Source: Defluviitaleaceae bacterium (GTDB lineage Bacteria; Bacillota; Clostridia; Lachnospirales; WQUN01). Taken from it: a stretch of 36,105 bases of DNA. How positions within the stretch are numbered: position 1 is the stretch's first letter; every line of letters begins with the position of its first letter. The stretch is from positions 1 through 36,105 of the forward strand of contig WQVY01000022.1 in NCBI GenBank assembly GCA_009785605.1, given 5' to 3'. Positions 1-6,771 of the stretch are shown here, piece after piece. Position numbers and translations under genes: made by a program. The notes under the pieces are model-generated. The model made no database searches, was not told where the DNA came from, and saw nothing but the letters and a program-made list of their open reading frames with translations.

Positions 1-173
1 CGTAGGCAGTCAGTTATTCGTATGCACTGCAACGCATGGCTGTCATACATCCGCCAACCCGATTGGGCATCTCTGGAACTGGTAAAAAGCCCTGCCGCTT
101 CCCAATATCGCAGGGTACGGCTACTTATGCCTGTATCGGCAGTCACCTTGTTTATCGCAGTCAACATATCCAT
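1..173 (-). CDS. MerR-family transcriptional regulator, N-terminal part
   Basis: Only the first 57 codons are inside the window; the gene continues beyond base 1. The start ATG (173-171) has an AGGAGG ribosome site about seven bases upstream. The translation reads MDMLTAINKVTADTGISSRT and then LRYWEAAGLF, the helix-turn-helix and wing typical of MerR proteins (the family pattern is R-x-L-R-Y-W/Y-E-x-x-G-L). The C-terminal effector domain, which would show the signal sensed, is not visible. MerR proteins usually act by twisting a promoter with a long spacer. The target is unknown; the methyltransferase upstream is on the same strand, but no functional link can be shown. Confidence 0.85.
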   Translation of the reverse strand, partial: MDMLTAINKVTADTGISSRTLRYWEAAGLFTSSRDAQSGWRMYDSHALQCIRITDCL

Positions 174-215
174 ATAATTCCTCCTTTCACTCCCTGTTTT
201 CATTCTTAAGGAAAC

Positions 216-239
216 TCACGTGAAGACTATATCAGGTGA
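216..239. promoter_or_regulatory. Imperfect dyad upstream of the MerR gene
   Basis: Two nine-base arms, TCACGTGAA and ATCAGGTGA, face each other across six bases and match at seven of nine positions. The element lies about 45 bases upstream of the MerR start codon. A TTGACG hexamer lies just upstream on the minus strand, with a TATAGT hexamer inside the dyad. Position and symmetry suggest an autoregulatory site. The spacing of these hexamers (13) is too short for a normal promoter, so the assignment is weak. Confidence 0.25.
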
Positions 240-269
240 CATCGCGTCAATTGCAAGAAACACAAAAAA

Positions 270-488
270 CTACGGCATTTTCAAATGAATCGGCCATCCA
301 CTGCATACATTATTAATCTCTTTACTAAAAACAGTCAGGTTTACTCCCTTCAAACATGCTTTTAAGCAAGCTGTACATGGCTTTAGATTCTCTTGAATGG
401 CTTTATTAAACCCTTTAGTAAATTCATGGTCGAATTTTACTAAACAAAATGCAATGTTCCATGTATTTTTTTCCGTTTTACCAATCAT
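270..488 (-). CDS. Possible small protein overlapping the methyltransferase 3' end
   Basis: A 72-codon reading frame starts at ATG 488-486, overlapping the last 11 bases of the methyltransferase gene in another frame, which would permit translational coupling. The product contains a Cys-rich stretch (PCTACLKACLKG) and no domain I recognise. The ribosome site is poor (GGGCACGG upstream) and there is no independent support. It may be a decayed fragment or chance. If it is not real, 181-477 holds only the MerR upstream region and unexplained AT-rich sequence. Confidence 0.25.
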   Translation of the reverse strand: MIGKTEKNTWNIAFCLVKFDHEFTKGFNKAIQENLKPCTACLKACLKGVNLTVFSKEINNVCSGWPIHLKMP

Positions 489-1233
489 TTTTCCGTGCCC
501 AAATAATTGCATGAAAAGTTTCTTCACTAATTGGGTTTTGCCATTCAACTTCAAATCCATATTTTACGAGCCATGATACGACTTGTTCATGGGTGGGGAA
601 ATGCTTAACAACTTCTTTGGTTATGGAAAACATCTCGCCATCTTTTGGCGTGATTTCATAACGGCGAGTACCATGAGCTATGCGCGTTTGGCTGTCATAT
701 GAGCCGCCACTCCCCATAATAAATTTACCATGAGTGCCAAAGTCATCAATACCCTCGAAGATAGTGTATTCCTCGCCACCGGGCTGGGGTTCTCCTAGCA
801 TACAAGTAAAGTCAAGGTAAACATATCCGTTTTGCTTTACTGCATCAGAAGCCTTCTTAATAAACAACTCCTGCGCTTGCTTATAATCTCCGTCAGTAAC
901 GATATTGACAAGGACATTCCCGGACAAGACAACGACGTCAAAGCCTGTGCCCCAACCATCTATCAACGCATCTGCCTTAAAATAATTGAAGTTGGAATGC
1001 TCCCGTGCTTTTTTTGGTATTCTTGCAAGCATAGCTTCATCAACATCAAAGCCTGTAACAACATGGCCTTTTTGGGCCAAGGGGATAGAAATACGCCCAC
1101 TGCCGCAGGCAACTTCCAAAATATTAAGTGGCGAACTGCCTACCATCGCAATGATATGCTCAACGTCATCTTGCATAACCTGTTGGTCATAAATGTAGGC
1201 ATACCAATACTGCGTTAGAGTGTTCTGGTTCAT
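478..1233 (-). CDS. Class I SAM-dependent methyltransferase
   Basis: This 251-residue protein has the Rossmann-fold methyltransferase signature. Motif I is ILEVACGSGRISIPLA (about residues 38-53), followed by the acidic residue after strand 2 (GFDVDEAML) and a motif IV-like strand (FDVVVLSGNVLV). It should transfer a methyl group from S-adenosylmethionine to a small molecule or macromolecule that cannot be deduced here. The start ATG lies about 13 bases downstream of AAGGAGG, slightly far but the best site available. The gene stands alone on the minus strand, between the MerR gene and a plus-strand sporulation-type gene. No signal peptide is seen, so it is cytoplasmic. Family assignment is firm; substrate is unknown. 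Confidence 0.85.
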   Translation of the reverse strand: MNQNTLTQYWYAYIYDQQVMQDDVEHIIAMVGSSPLNILEVACGSGRISIPLAQKGHVVTGFDVDEAMLARIPKKAREHSNFNYFKADALIDGWGTGFDVVVLSGNVLVNIVTDGDYKQAQELFIKKASDAVKQNGYVYLDFTCMLGEPQPGGEEYTIFEGIDDFGTHGKFIMGSGGSYDSQTRIAHGTRRYEITPKDGEMFSITKEVVKHFPTHEQVVSWLVKYGFEVEWQNPISEETFHAIIWARKNDW

Positions 1234-1278
1234 ATTTTAATTCATGCCTCCTTCGTCGGCGGAACAAATAGGTTGGTA

Positions 1279-1304
1279 TGAAAATCCGCTTCGCGGATGT
1301 TTCA
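1279..1304. repeat. Small palindromic hairpin
   Basis: ATCCGC-TTC-GCGGAT forms a perfect six-base stem with a three-base loop. Flanking TGAAA and GTTTCA extend the pairing with one bulge. It has no T-run, so it is not a standard terminator. It lies in the 5' region of the methyltransferase gene and could be a leader hairpin or a small dispersed palindrome. Confidence 0.45.
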
Positions 1305-1336
1305 CACTTCCTCCGTTAAAATATTATTTCTATATA

Positions 1337-1367
1337 TGTATAAATCTCTCAATTGTGATACATACTA
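1337..1367 (+). promoter_or_regulatory. Sigma-G-like promoter of the 42-codon gene
   Basis: TGTATA (1337-1342), an 18-base spacer and CATACTA (1361-1367) match the forespore sigma-G consensus known from Bacillus (TGAATA, 17-18 bases, CATACTA) at 5 of 6 and 7 of 7 positions. Transcription would start near 1374, giving a leader of about 50 bases before the start codon at 1425. The leader includes a short ACCGC/GCGGT stem. The match is seen directly; forespore expression is inferred. Confidence 0.6.
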
Positions 1368-1424
1368 TCCCTGTAAGTACTTAACACCGCCCACTGCGCG
1401 GTTGCCGAAGGGAGGTTAGTAGGT

Positions 1425-1553
1425 ATGGATAACAAGAAAACCACCACAGACATGAATACCAATAACAAAAAGTCTGACCGGACAGCTTTCGCTGACGAAC
1501 TAAACATGGACACAAACAACAAAAACAAGCAAAACCACAAGGCAAACAAGTAG
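1425..1553 (+). CDS. Small Asn/Lys-rich protein, candidate spore protein
   Basis: ATG at 1425 follows GGAGG (1411-1415) at a good distance and opens 42 codons ending in TAG. The product is very hydrophilic and rich in Asn, Lys, Thr and Asp, with no membrane segment. Mid-protein it contains T-A-F-A-D-E, which resembles the T-E-F-A-S-E germination-protease site of Bacillus gamma-type small acid-soluble spore proteins. The near-consensus sigma-G promoter upstream points the same way. It could be a short SASP-like or other forespore protein degraded at germination. No homologue was recognised with certainty. The long minus-strand reading frame across this region (1349-1693) lacks a ribosome site and looks like a shadow. 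Confidence 0.6.
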   Translation: MDNKKTTTDMNTNNKKSDRTAFADELNMDTNNKNKQNHKANK

Positions 1554-1651
1554 TACAAATTCAATGAAGAACAGCCGAGCCCGAGCCAAAATGGCGAACG
1601 CTTCAACGCCATTTTGGCGACAGGCGAGGCTGATTCTGAATTAATTTGTAC
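1553..1651. repeat. 99-bp imperfect inverted repeat
   Basis: The outer arms are GTACAAATT (1553-1561) and AATTTGTAC (1643-1651). The inner arms are CCAAAATGGCG and CGCCATTTTGG, flanking a ten-base loop, with CAGCC/GGCTG pairing between them. The first base is the last base of the TAG stop codon of the small gene. Transcribed, it would fold into a long interrupted hairpin. It has no T-run, so it is not an ordinary terminator. Options are an mRNA-stabilising 3' structure, a small RNA precursor, or a relic non-autonomous palindromic element. Confidence 0.65.
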
Positions 1652-1668
1652 AGAAGAAAACGCAAACG

Positions 1669-1741
1669 AAAAGCCCCAAATACCAAAAGTCATAGCAAAC
1701 CATAAATCTAAGTTTGCGATAACAAGGTAAAAGGGGCTTTT
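1669..1741. terminator. Two-way terminator between the small gene and def
   Basis: AAAAGCCCC (1669-1677) pairs with GGGGCTTTT (1733-1741); a nested GCAAAC/GTTTGC stem (1695-1700 with 1712-1717) shortens the long loop. It ends 12 bases beyond the def stop codon, so it probably ends the dacF-to-def operon on the minus strand and the small gene's transcript on the plus strand. The loop is longer than in classical terminators. Confidence 0.5.
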
Positions 1742-1753
1742 GTAGTTAATTTA

Positions 1754-2233
1754 CTAATCCGAATCCAAATCAACATCAGCCTCATAAGGCCGCACATTAA
1801 GAGCCTTATCCAAATACAAAACCCCATCCAAATGGTCTATCTCATGACAAAACACAGACGCTAAATACTCCTCAGCCTCCACAATAATACTATCCCCATC
1901 CCGATTCATCGCCTCAACTGTAATACGCAGCGGGCGCACAACATCCCCGCAATACCCAGGCACACTAAGGCATGCTTCATCGCTTTCCCACTCACCATCC
2001 TGGTCAGCAATTACAGGGTTTATCAACTCATATCTTACCTCATCCACTTCAACAATAGCCACACGCCGCAGCACACCTACCTGCGGCGCAGCAAGCCCCA
2101 CACCATTTTTATCATGCAAGGTATCCCACATATCATCAAGCAGGGCTATTGTACTAGCACTTATCTCTTTTACAGGATTCGCTTTTTTCCTTAGAATATC
2201 ATCGCCGTTTAAACGCAATTGCCTTAGTCCCAT
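1754..2233 (-). CDS. def: Peptide deformylase
   Basis: This enzyme removes the formyl group from the N-terminal methionine of new proteins. The 159-residue protein shows all three deformylase motifs: GVGLAAPQVG (motif I), EACLSVPG (motif II, with the metal-binding Cys) and CHEIDHLDGVLY (motif III, with the HExxH metal ligands and catalytic Glu). Motif II usually reads EGCLS, and motif III is usually preceded by Gln rather than Cys; both changes are minor. The short acidic tail (EADVDLDSD) is extra. The start ATG follows GGAGA. The gene is the last of the dacF-yicC-remA-gmk-rpoZ-priA-def run and lies 20 bases downstream of priA, an order common in Clostridia where fmt often follows; here fmt is absent and a terminator follows. 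Confidence 0.95.
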   Translation of the reverse strand: MGLRQLRLNGDDILRKKANPVKEISASTIALLDDMWDTLHDKNGVGLAAPQVGVLRRVAIVEVDEVRYELINPVIADQDGEWESDEACLSVPGYCGDVVRPLRITVEAMNRDGDSIIVEAEEYLASVFCHEIDHLDGVLYLDKALNVRPYEADVDLDSD

Positions 2234-2253
2234 ATCTGTCTCCTTTATATATC

Positions 2254-4317
2254 CTAATCCAGCATTACCGGGTTAAGTGTCAGATGTATGTTTATACCGG
2301 TTAGCGGGTCATTCTCACGTAGTTTCTTTACACAATATAGCACAAAAGCCTTTAAAGGTTCCTCGTTTTCGCACTTGGCCAATATCTTCCACCTAAATTG
2401 CTTTTTTATTTTAGACACAAAGGCCGGGCTCATGCCCAGCAGTTCAAATTTATTTTGGGCCTTTCCACCGCTTTCGGATATTTTTTTGCTGTACTCCATA
2501 ATTGCCCACAACTTTTGCAGTGCGGCGATAACAATCTTTTCATCCGGCCCAGAAAGCATTACAGAAAATACATATGAAAACGGCGGGTACAACATAGCCC
2601 TCCTTAACCCAATCTCATGAGTGTAAAAAGCTTCGTAATCTGCTTGCTTTGCCAGCTCCAGCGCATAGTGCTCTGGGTTATAGGTCTGGAGGTACACCTG
2701 CCCTACATCGCCGGCTGCCCGCCCCGCCCGCCCTGCAACCTGTGTCAAAAGCTGAAATGTATACTCCCCAGCACGGAAATCCCCCGTAAAAAGCGACAAA
2801 TCAGCAGAAACCACGCATACCAGCACCACATTGGGGAAATCCAGCCCCTTAGCCACCATTTGTGTGCCTATTAATATTTGTGCTTCACCTTTCCTAAATG
2901 ACTCGAGTATTTTGGCGTGGCCATGCTTGCCACGGGTTGTATCCATATCCATCCTAAGGGTAGCCACCCCTGGGAAAAGCCGCTCTATTTCTTCTTCCAC
3001 TTTTTGTGTCCCCGCACCAAACTGCTTAATATGCACAGACTCGCATATGGGGCAGCACTTAGGCATAGCACCCCCACGCCCACAGTAGTGGCATACAAGC
3101 CGCGCAGTACCTGTGGCGGCATGATAAGTATAATTGACACGGCAGTGGTCACAGGCCATCACAAACCCACACAACTTGCACGATACAAATGATGAATGCC
3201 CCCGCCGGTTAAGAAACAATATAGCTTGCTTGCCCGCGGCCAATGTCTCGGCTAGGGCATCTTTAAATGTTGTGGCAAAAAGGGATGTGTTGCCACGGCT
3301 AAGCTCGCGCCGCATGTCCAGCACGTTTACGACAGGGAATGTCTGGTTAACACGCCGTGTCATCTTAAGCAGCGTATAAGAGGGTGCCATATCCCCCACC
3401 GCACGCGAATAACTCTCCAAGCTGGGGGTAGCAGACCCAAGTACTACTACCGCATTCGCGAGCTCACTGCGCTTTATAGCCACGGCACGGGCATCATATT
3501 TAGGTGTTGTATCTGAATGATATGTATGCTCATGTTCTTCGTCAATCACGATTAAGCCAAGCCGTTTAAATGGTGCAAACACAGCCGAACGCGGGCCTAT
3601 TACCAGGCTTACATCTCCGTCCAGGGCCTGCTTCCATATATGAAAACGCTCGCCAGCGGTTAGGCGGCTATGCGTTACTGCCACAGCACCGCCAAAACGT
3701 GCAGTAAACAAGCTTACAATCTGGGGGGTAAGCGCTATTTCGGGGACAAGCACAATGGCTTGCAAGCCCTTAGACAATACATGCTGTATCGCGTGCAGGT
3801 AAACTTCTGTCTTACCGCTGCCGGTTACGCCATGCAGCAGTATTGGCGCGCATTTTTCCTTGCTGTTTATACTCGCGGCAATGTGTTCCACCGCTACCTG
3901 CTGCTCGTCTGTTAATGTAACTTTTGCTGGCAAGGCAGCCTTAGTACTGCCTTTGCGCGCACGCGTACCAGGAAACCGCCCATCGGCTTTGCTTGCCGGG
4001 GTTATGCAACGTATACATGCTGCCAACGTCGTATAGTACTTGTCCCGCATCCAAAAGGCCAGCGCCAAGTTTTCTGGTGTCAAAACGGCAAAATCTTCGC
4101 ACACGCCAAGTAGTGCCTTTACCTTCTCAGGCGGCACATCCTCTGGCAAGCTATCAGAAAATCCTGTCACATACCCCAAAACAGGCTTTGCCCCCCTTCC
4201 AAAGGGGACCCACACCCGCTGCCCAATAAGGGGTACAACCCCATCAGGCACAGCGTAGTGGAAAAGCCTGTCAACATCCACATGGGTTACGTCAACACAC
4301 ACAAGCGCGAAGCGCAT
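2254..4317 (-). CDS. priA: Primosomal protein N' (replication restart helicase PriA)
   Basis: PriA reloads the replisome at collapsed forks. The 687-residue protein is at the short end of the family. Visible parts are an N-terminal DNA-binding region, the Walker A motif HGVTGSGKT (residues 162-170), the DEEH Walker B motif (259-262), a GSATPS helicase motif, and the zinc module inserted between the helicase lobes. The zinc module has paired Cys at 380/383, 389/392, 409/412 and 421 or 422/425. Later come the helicase motifs GTQMVAKGLDFPNV and VAGRAGRAAGDVGQV. The start ATG has a GGGAG site. It lies between rpoZ and def in the same minus-strand operon. All key residues seem intact. Confidence 0.96.
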   Translation of the reverse strand: MRFALVCVDVTHVDVDRLFHYAVPDGVVPLIGQRVWVPFGRGAKPVLGYVTGFSDSLPEDVPPEKVKALLGVCEDFAVLTPENLALAFWMRDKYYTTLAACIRCITPASKADGRFPGTRARKGSTKAALPAKVTLTDEQQVAVEHIAASINSKEKCAPILLHGVTGSGKTEVYLHAIQHVLSKGLQAIVLVPEIALTPQIVSLFTARFGGAVAVTHSRLTAGERFHIWKQALDGDVSLVIGPRSAVFAPFKRLGLIVIDEEHEHTYHSDTTPKYDARAVAIKRSELANAVVVLGSATPSLESYSRAVGDMAPSYTLLKMTRRVNQTFPVVNVLDMRRELSRGNTSLFATTFKDALAETLAAGKQAILFLNRRGHSSFVSCKLCGFVMACDHCRVNYTYHAATGTARLVCHYCGRGGAMPKCCPICESVHIKQFGAGTQKVEEEIERLFPGVATLRMDMDTTRGKHGHAKILESFRKGEAQILIGTQMVAKGLDFPNVVLVCVVSADLSLFTGDFRAGEYTFQLLTQVAGRAGRAAGDVGQVYLQTYNPEHYALELAKQADYEAFYTHEIGLRRAMLYPPFSYVFSVMLSGPDEKIVIAALQKLWAIMEYSKKISESGGKAQNKFELLGMSPAFVSKIKKQFRWKILAKCENEEPLKAFVLYCVKKLRENDPLTGINIHLTLNPVMLD

Positions 4318-4364
4318 TTATATTCTCCCGCAATGCGCAGCGCGCATTTCATGTTATTAAGCTT

Positions 4365-4853
4365 TTATTCTTCATCCTCGTAGTTCTCGTCTGCGTCTTC
4401 GTCGTTGAAATGGGGGGTATACTCGTCTTTTTCTTCACGCAGGTCTGTATCGCCGTAGCGCTCCCTAAAAAGGGTTGCGTCGTCTTCTACTTCATCATCG
4501 TCCATGCCATATGCTACCGGCTCATAATTGTCTTTTAGTTCTTCACGCAAGTCGTCTTTAGACAGTGCCGAGATACTGCTAAATTTGTACTGGTCTTTTA
4601 ACAGCCGCTCGTAGTTGCCTTCTAGTAGTTCTTCCGATACTCTTATTGCCAGTTTGCCCTCGCTCATCTCTTTTACAGCGGTTGAGACTGCCCTGTCGGT
4701 TGGGGCATAGGTTAGGGGGTTGGCCCCGTCTATTATTTGGCGCGCGCGTTTTGCGGTAGCCAATACGATGGTATAACGGCTGGTGATTTTGCTGTCTACC
4801 AACTCGTTGGTGTTGATGACGTCCATCAGTTCTGAATACGAAGGTTTTAGCAT
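4365..4853 (-). CDS. rpoZ: RNA polymerase omega subunit with long acidic tail
   Basis: The first 75 or so residues match omega: a start like MLKPSYSELM, then SRYTIVLATAKRARQI and a region ending near GKLAIRV. Omega helps fold and assemble the RNA polymerase beta' subunit. The family is usually 60-100 residues; this protein has 162. The extra C-terminal half begins with a helix-like stretch and ends in about 60 residues of which nearly half are Asp or Glu (for example DDDEVEDDA and NDEDADENYEDEE). Such a tail may be disordered and could mimic nucleic acid or bind basic partners; this is inference. A strong AAGGAG site precedes the ATG. The neighbours gmk and priA are the usual clostridial ones. 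Confidence 0.9.
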   Translation of the reverse strand: MLKPSYSELMDVINTNELVDSKITSRYTIVLATAKRARQIIDGANPLTYAPTDRAVSTAVKEMSEGKLAIRVSEELLEGNYERLLKDQYKFSSISALSKDDLREELKDNYEPVAYGMDDDEVEDDATLFRERYGDTDLREEKDEYTPHFNDEDADENYEDEE

Positions 4854-4863
4854 GTCGGCTCCT

Positions 4864-5496
4864 TTATAATGTTAATTTTATATAATCCATTTTTACTTGG
4901 CTGTCTGTGAAATCTTCTACTACTTTTTTGTTCCTATGTGGCCGCAGCCGCTCTGCTGCTACTATGGCATTTACATTTTCTACAGCCACACTTATATCGT
5001 CGTTGATAACAAGGTAGTCATATTGGCTGATAAGTGGTATTTCTTCAAGCGCTCTTTTTAACCGGGCTTCTATTGTTACGGCATCCTCTGTTGCGCGGTT
5101 TACAAGGCGGCGCTGCAACTCTGTTAGTGTTGGCGGCATAAGAAAAACTAGTACAGCTTCCGGGAATTTTTCTTTGACTTGCAATGCGCCAGTTACTTCT
5201 ATCTCCAGCACTACAATTTTGCCTTTATTAATTTGTTCTTCTACATAAAATCTAGGGGTGCCATAATAATTGCCCACATATGCAAAGTGTTCAAGCAGTG
5301 CATTTTCGGAACGCATCTGCACAAACTCATCTTCTGTGATAAAAAAATAGTCTCGTTTATTTACTTCGCCGACCCGGGGCTTACGGGTTGTCACGGAAAT
5401 AGACACGGCATACCCAAGTGTTGGGTCAAGCCGCTTAACCACTGTCCCCTTACCAGAGCCAGACGGCCCGGATATTATAACCAACATCCCATCCAT
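4864..5496 (-). CDS. gmk: Guanylate kinase
   Basis: This kinase phosphorylates GMP to GDP with ATP. The 210-residue protein has the P-loop GPSGSGKG at residues 10-17 and the GMP-binding signature around TTRKPRVGEVNKRDYFFI. The lid region with catalytic Arg (RLVNRATEDAVTIEARLKRA) is also present. Length is typical. The start ATG at 5496 has AAGGG seven bases upstream; an internal Met at residue 4 is a less likely start. It is separated from remA by 13 bases and from rpoZ by 10, so all three are co-transcribed. The remA-gmk-rpoZ order is characteristic of Bacillota. Confidence 0.97.
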   Translation of the reverse strand: MDGMLVIISGPSGSGKGTVVKRLDPTLGYAVSISVTTRKPRVGEVNKRDYFFITEDEFVQMRSENALLEHFAYVGNYYGTPRFYVEEQINKGKIVVLEIEVTGALQVKEKFPEAVLVFLMPPTLTELQRRLVNRATEDAVTIEARLKRALEEIPLISQYDYLVINDDISVAVENVNAIVAAERLRPHRNKKVVEDFTDSQVKMDYIKLTL

Positions 5497-5509
5497 GACT
5501 ATACCCTTG

Positions 5510-5779
5510 CTACTCTACTGTACTTATCGGTTCATCGCCAGTACTTTGGAAGCGGTTGGCGATGGTTTCCGGCTGCAGGGCGCTTAGTACTAGGTAGCCG
5601 CTGTCTGTATATATTACAGCCCTGGTTTTGCGGCCTTGGGTTGCGTCAATTAATAGTTGTTTCTCCTTGGCTTCGCCAACACTACGCTTTACTGGTAGTG
5701 AGTCGTTGCCTACAATGGCCACAACACGGTCGGCTGGCACGGTGTTGCCAAAACCTACGTTTATTAGTTTAAATTGCAT
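5510..5779 (-). CDS. remA: Extracellular matrix regulator RemA (DUF370)
   Basis: The 89-residue protein matches RemA along its full length: it opens with [14 protein letters not shown], has the central [20 protein letters not shown], and ends with [20 protein letters not shown]. In Bacillus subtilis RemA is a DNA-binding protein that activates biofilm-matrix operons and osmoprotection genes; its role in Clostridia is less studied. An AAGGAG site lies seven bases before the ATG. It sits between yicC and gmk, the conserved position of this gene. About ten residues at the C-terminus ([10 protein letters not shown]) extend past the conserved core. Confidence 0.95.
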   Translation of the reverse strand: MQFKLINVGFGNTVPADRVVAIVGNDSLPVKRSVGEAKEKQLLIDATQGRKTRAVIYTDSGYLVLSALQPETIANRFQSTGDEPISTVE

Positions 5780-5818
5780 ACTAATCTCCTTCTAAGGTTT
5801 ATCATAAAGACTATTGTA

Positions 5819-6733
5819 TCATTCGATATTTTGCACCTGTTCGCGAATTTTTTCAACTTCGCTTTTGAGCTCAACCACCAGCCGTGCTAGTTCTACGTCT
5901 GTTGATTTAGAGCCTATGGTATTGGCTTCGCGGTTAAGCTCTTGAACTAGGAAGTCAAGCTTGCGACCTATAGCACCGGACTCTGTTAACATTGTTGCCA
6001 ATTGTGATAGGTGACTATCCAAGCGTGTTAGTTCTTCGTCTACGGTGCCCCGGTCTGCAAGCAGTGCAACTTCTGTCATAAAACGGCTTTCGTCTAGTTG
6101 GTGGCCCAGGTTTGCCAACATATCTGTTATACGCTCACGTAGTTTGGTTATGTGCTCGTCTACGACTATAGGCACACGTGCGGTTAGCTGGACTAGCAAT
6201 GCCTTTATACGCGCCGCTTTTTCGCTTATGTCGCGGGCCAGGGCGGCACCTTCGGTTTCACGCATATTGTTAAACTGTTCTAGTGCTATTTCCATTGCCG
6301 CATTCAAAGTTTCCCACATTTCGGCCTGGGTATTACCTGTATTTACCGCTGTATCAAACTTATCAAAAGAAATAACATCTGGGTTGCGAGCTAGGATTTC
6401 CAAGCCCTGTTCGGCAGTTATATTTTCACCCCAATTATAACGGCTCATTAGCACGTTCATCGCATTTACATATGCATCTGCAAAGGCTTCGTTGATATTT
6501 ACTGTTATATCTTTGTGGGTGTAGCTATCAAAGTTTACCCACACATCTACTTTACCCCGTGCTATATCACGTGAAAGTCGCTTTTTTAACCTGTCTTCGA
6601 AAGGGTTAAGAAAACGCGGCAATTTTATTGTTATATCGTTATAGCGGTGGTTTACGGCCTTAATTTCTACTTTAAAACGCCGGTCGTAGCGTATACACTC
6701 GCCCCGGCCAAAACCTGTCATACTTCTTGGCAT
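5819..6733 (-). CDS. yicC: YicC family endoribonuclease-like protein
   Basis: The protein (304 residues) starts with the family signature MPRSMTGFGRGE and contains the N-terminal YicC domain (KAVNHRYNDITIKLPRFLNPFEDRLK). It ends with the C-terminal DUF1732 domain, including EVALLADRGTVDEELTRLDSHL and the terminal SELVR-like stretch ARLVVELKSEVEKIREQVQNIE. YicC proteins have been reported to act as endoribonucleases in RNA turnover. The ATG follows GGAGA. The gene lies between dacF and remA on the minus strand, as in many Clostridia. Length and motifs are normal. Confidence 0.94.
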   Translation of the reverse strand: MPRSMTGFGRGECIRYDRRFKVEIKAVNHRYNDITIKLPRFLNPFEDRLKKRLSRDIARGKVDVWVNFDSYTHKDITVNINEAFADAYVNAMNVLMSRYNWGENITAEQGLEILARNPDVISFDKFDTAVNTGNTQAEMWETLNAAMEIALEQFNNMRETEGAALARDISEKAARIKALLVQLTARVPIVVDEHITKLRERITDMLANLGHQLDESRFMTEVALLADRGTVDEELTRLDSHLSQLATMLTESGAIGRKLDFLVQELNREANTIGSKSTDVELARLVVELKSEVEKIREQVQNIE

Positions 6734-6771
6734 ATAGTTGTCTCCATTCTAAGGTCTAGCACAAATGTTGT

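Noticed and set aside
1349..1693. Minus-strand frame with hydrophobic segments across the small gene and inverted repeat
   Set aside because: It lacks a ribosome site, crosses the hairpin and reads the Asn/Lys codons of the plus-strand gene backwards as Phe/Leu/Val; the plus-strand gene has a promoter and ribosome site.
5179..5772. Plus-strand open frame of 197 codons opposite gmk and remA
   Set aside because: No ribosome site and no recognisable domain; gmk and remA are certain.
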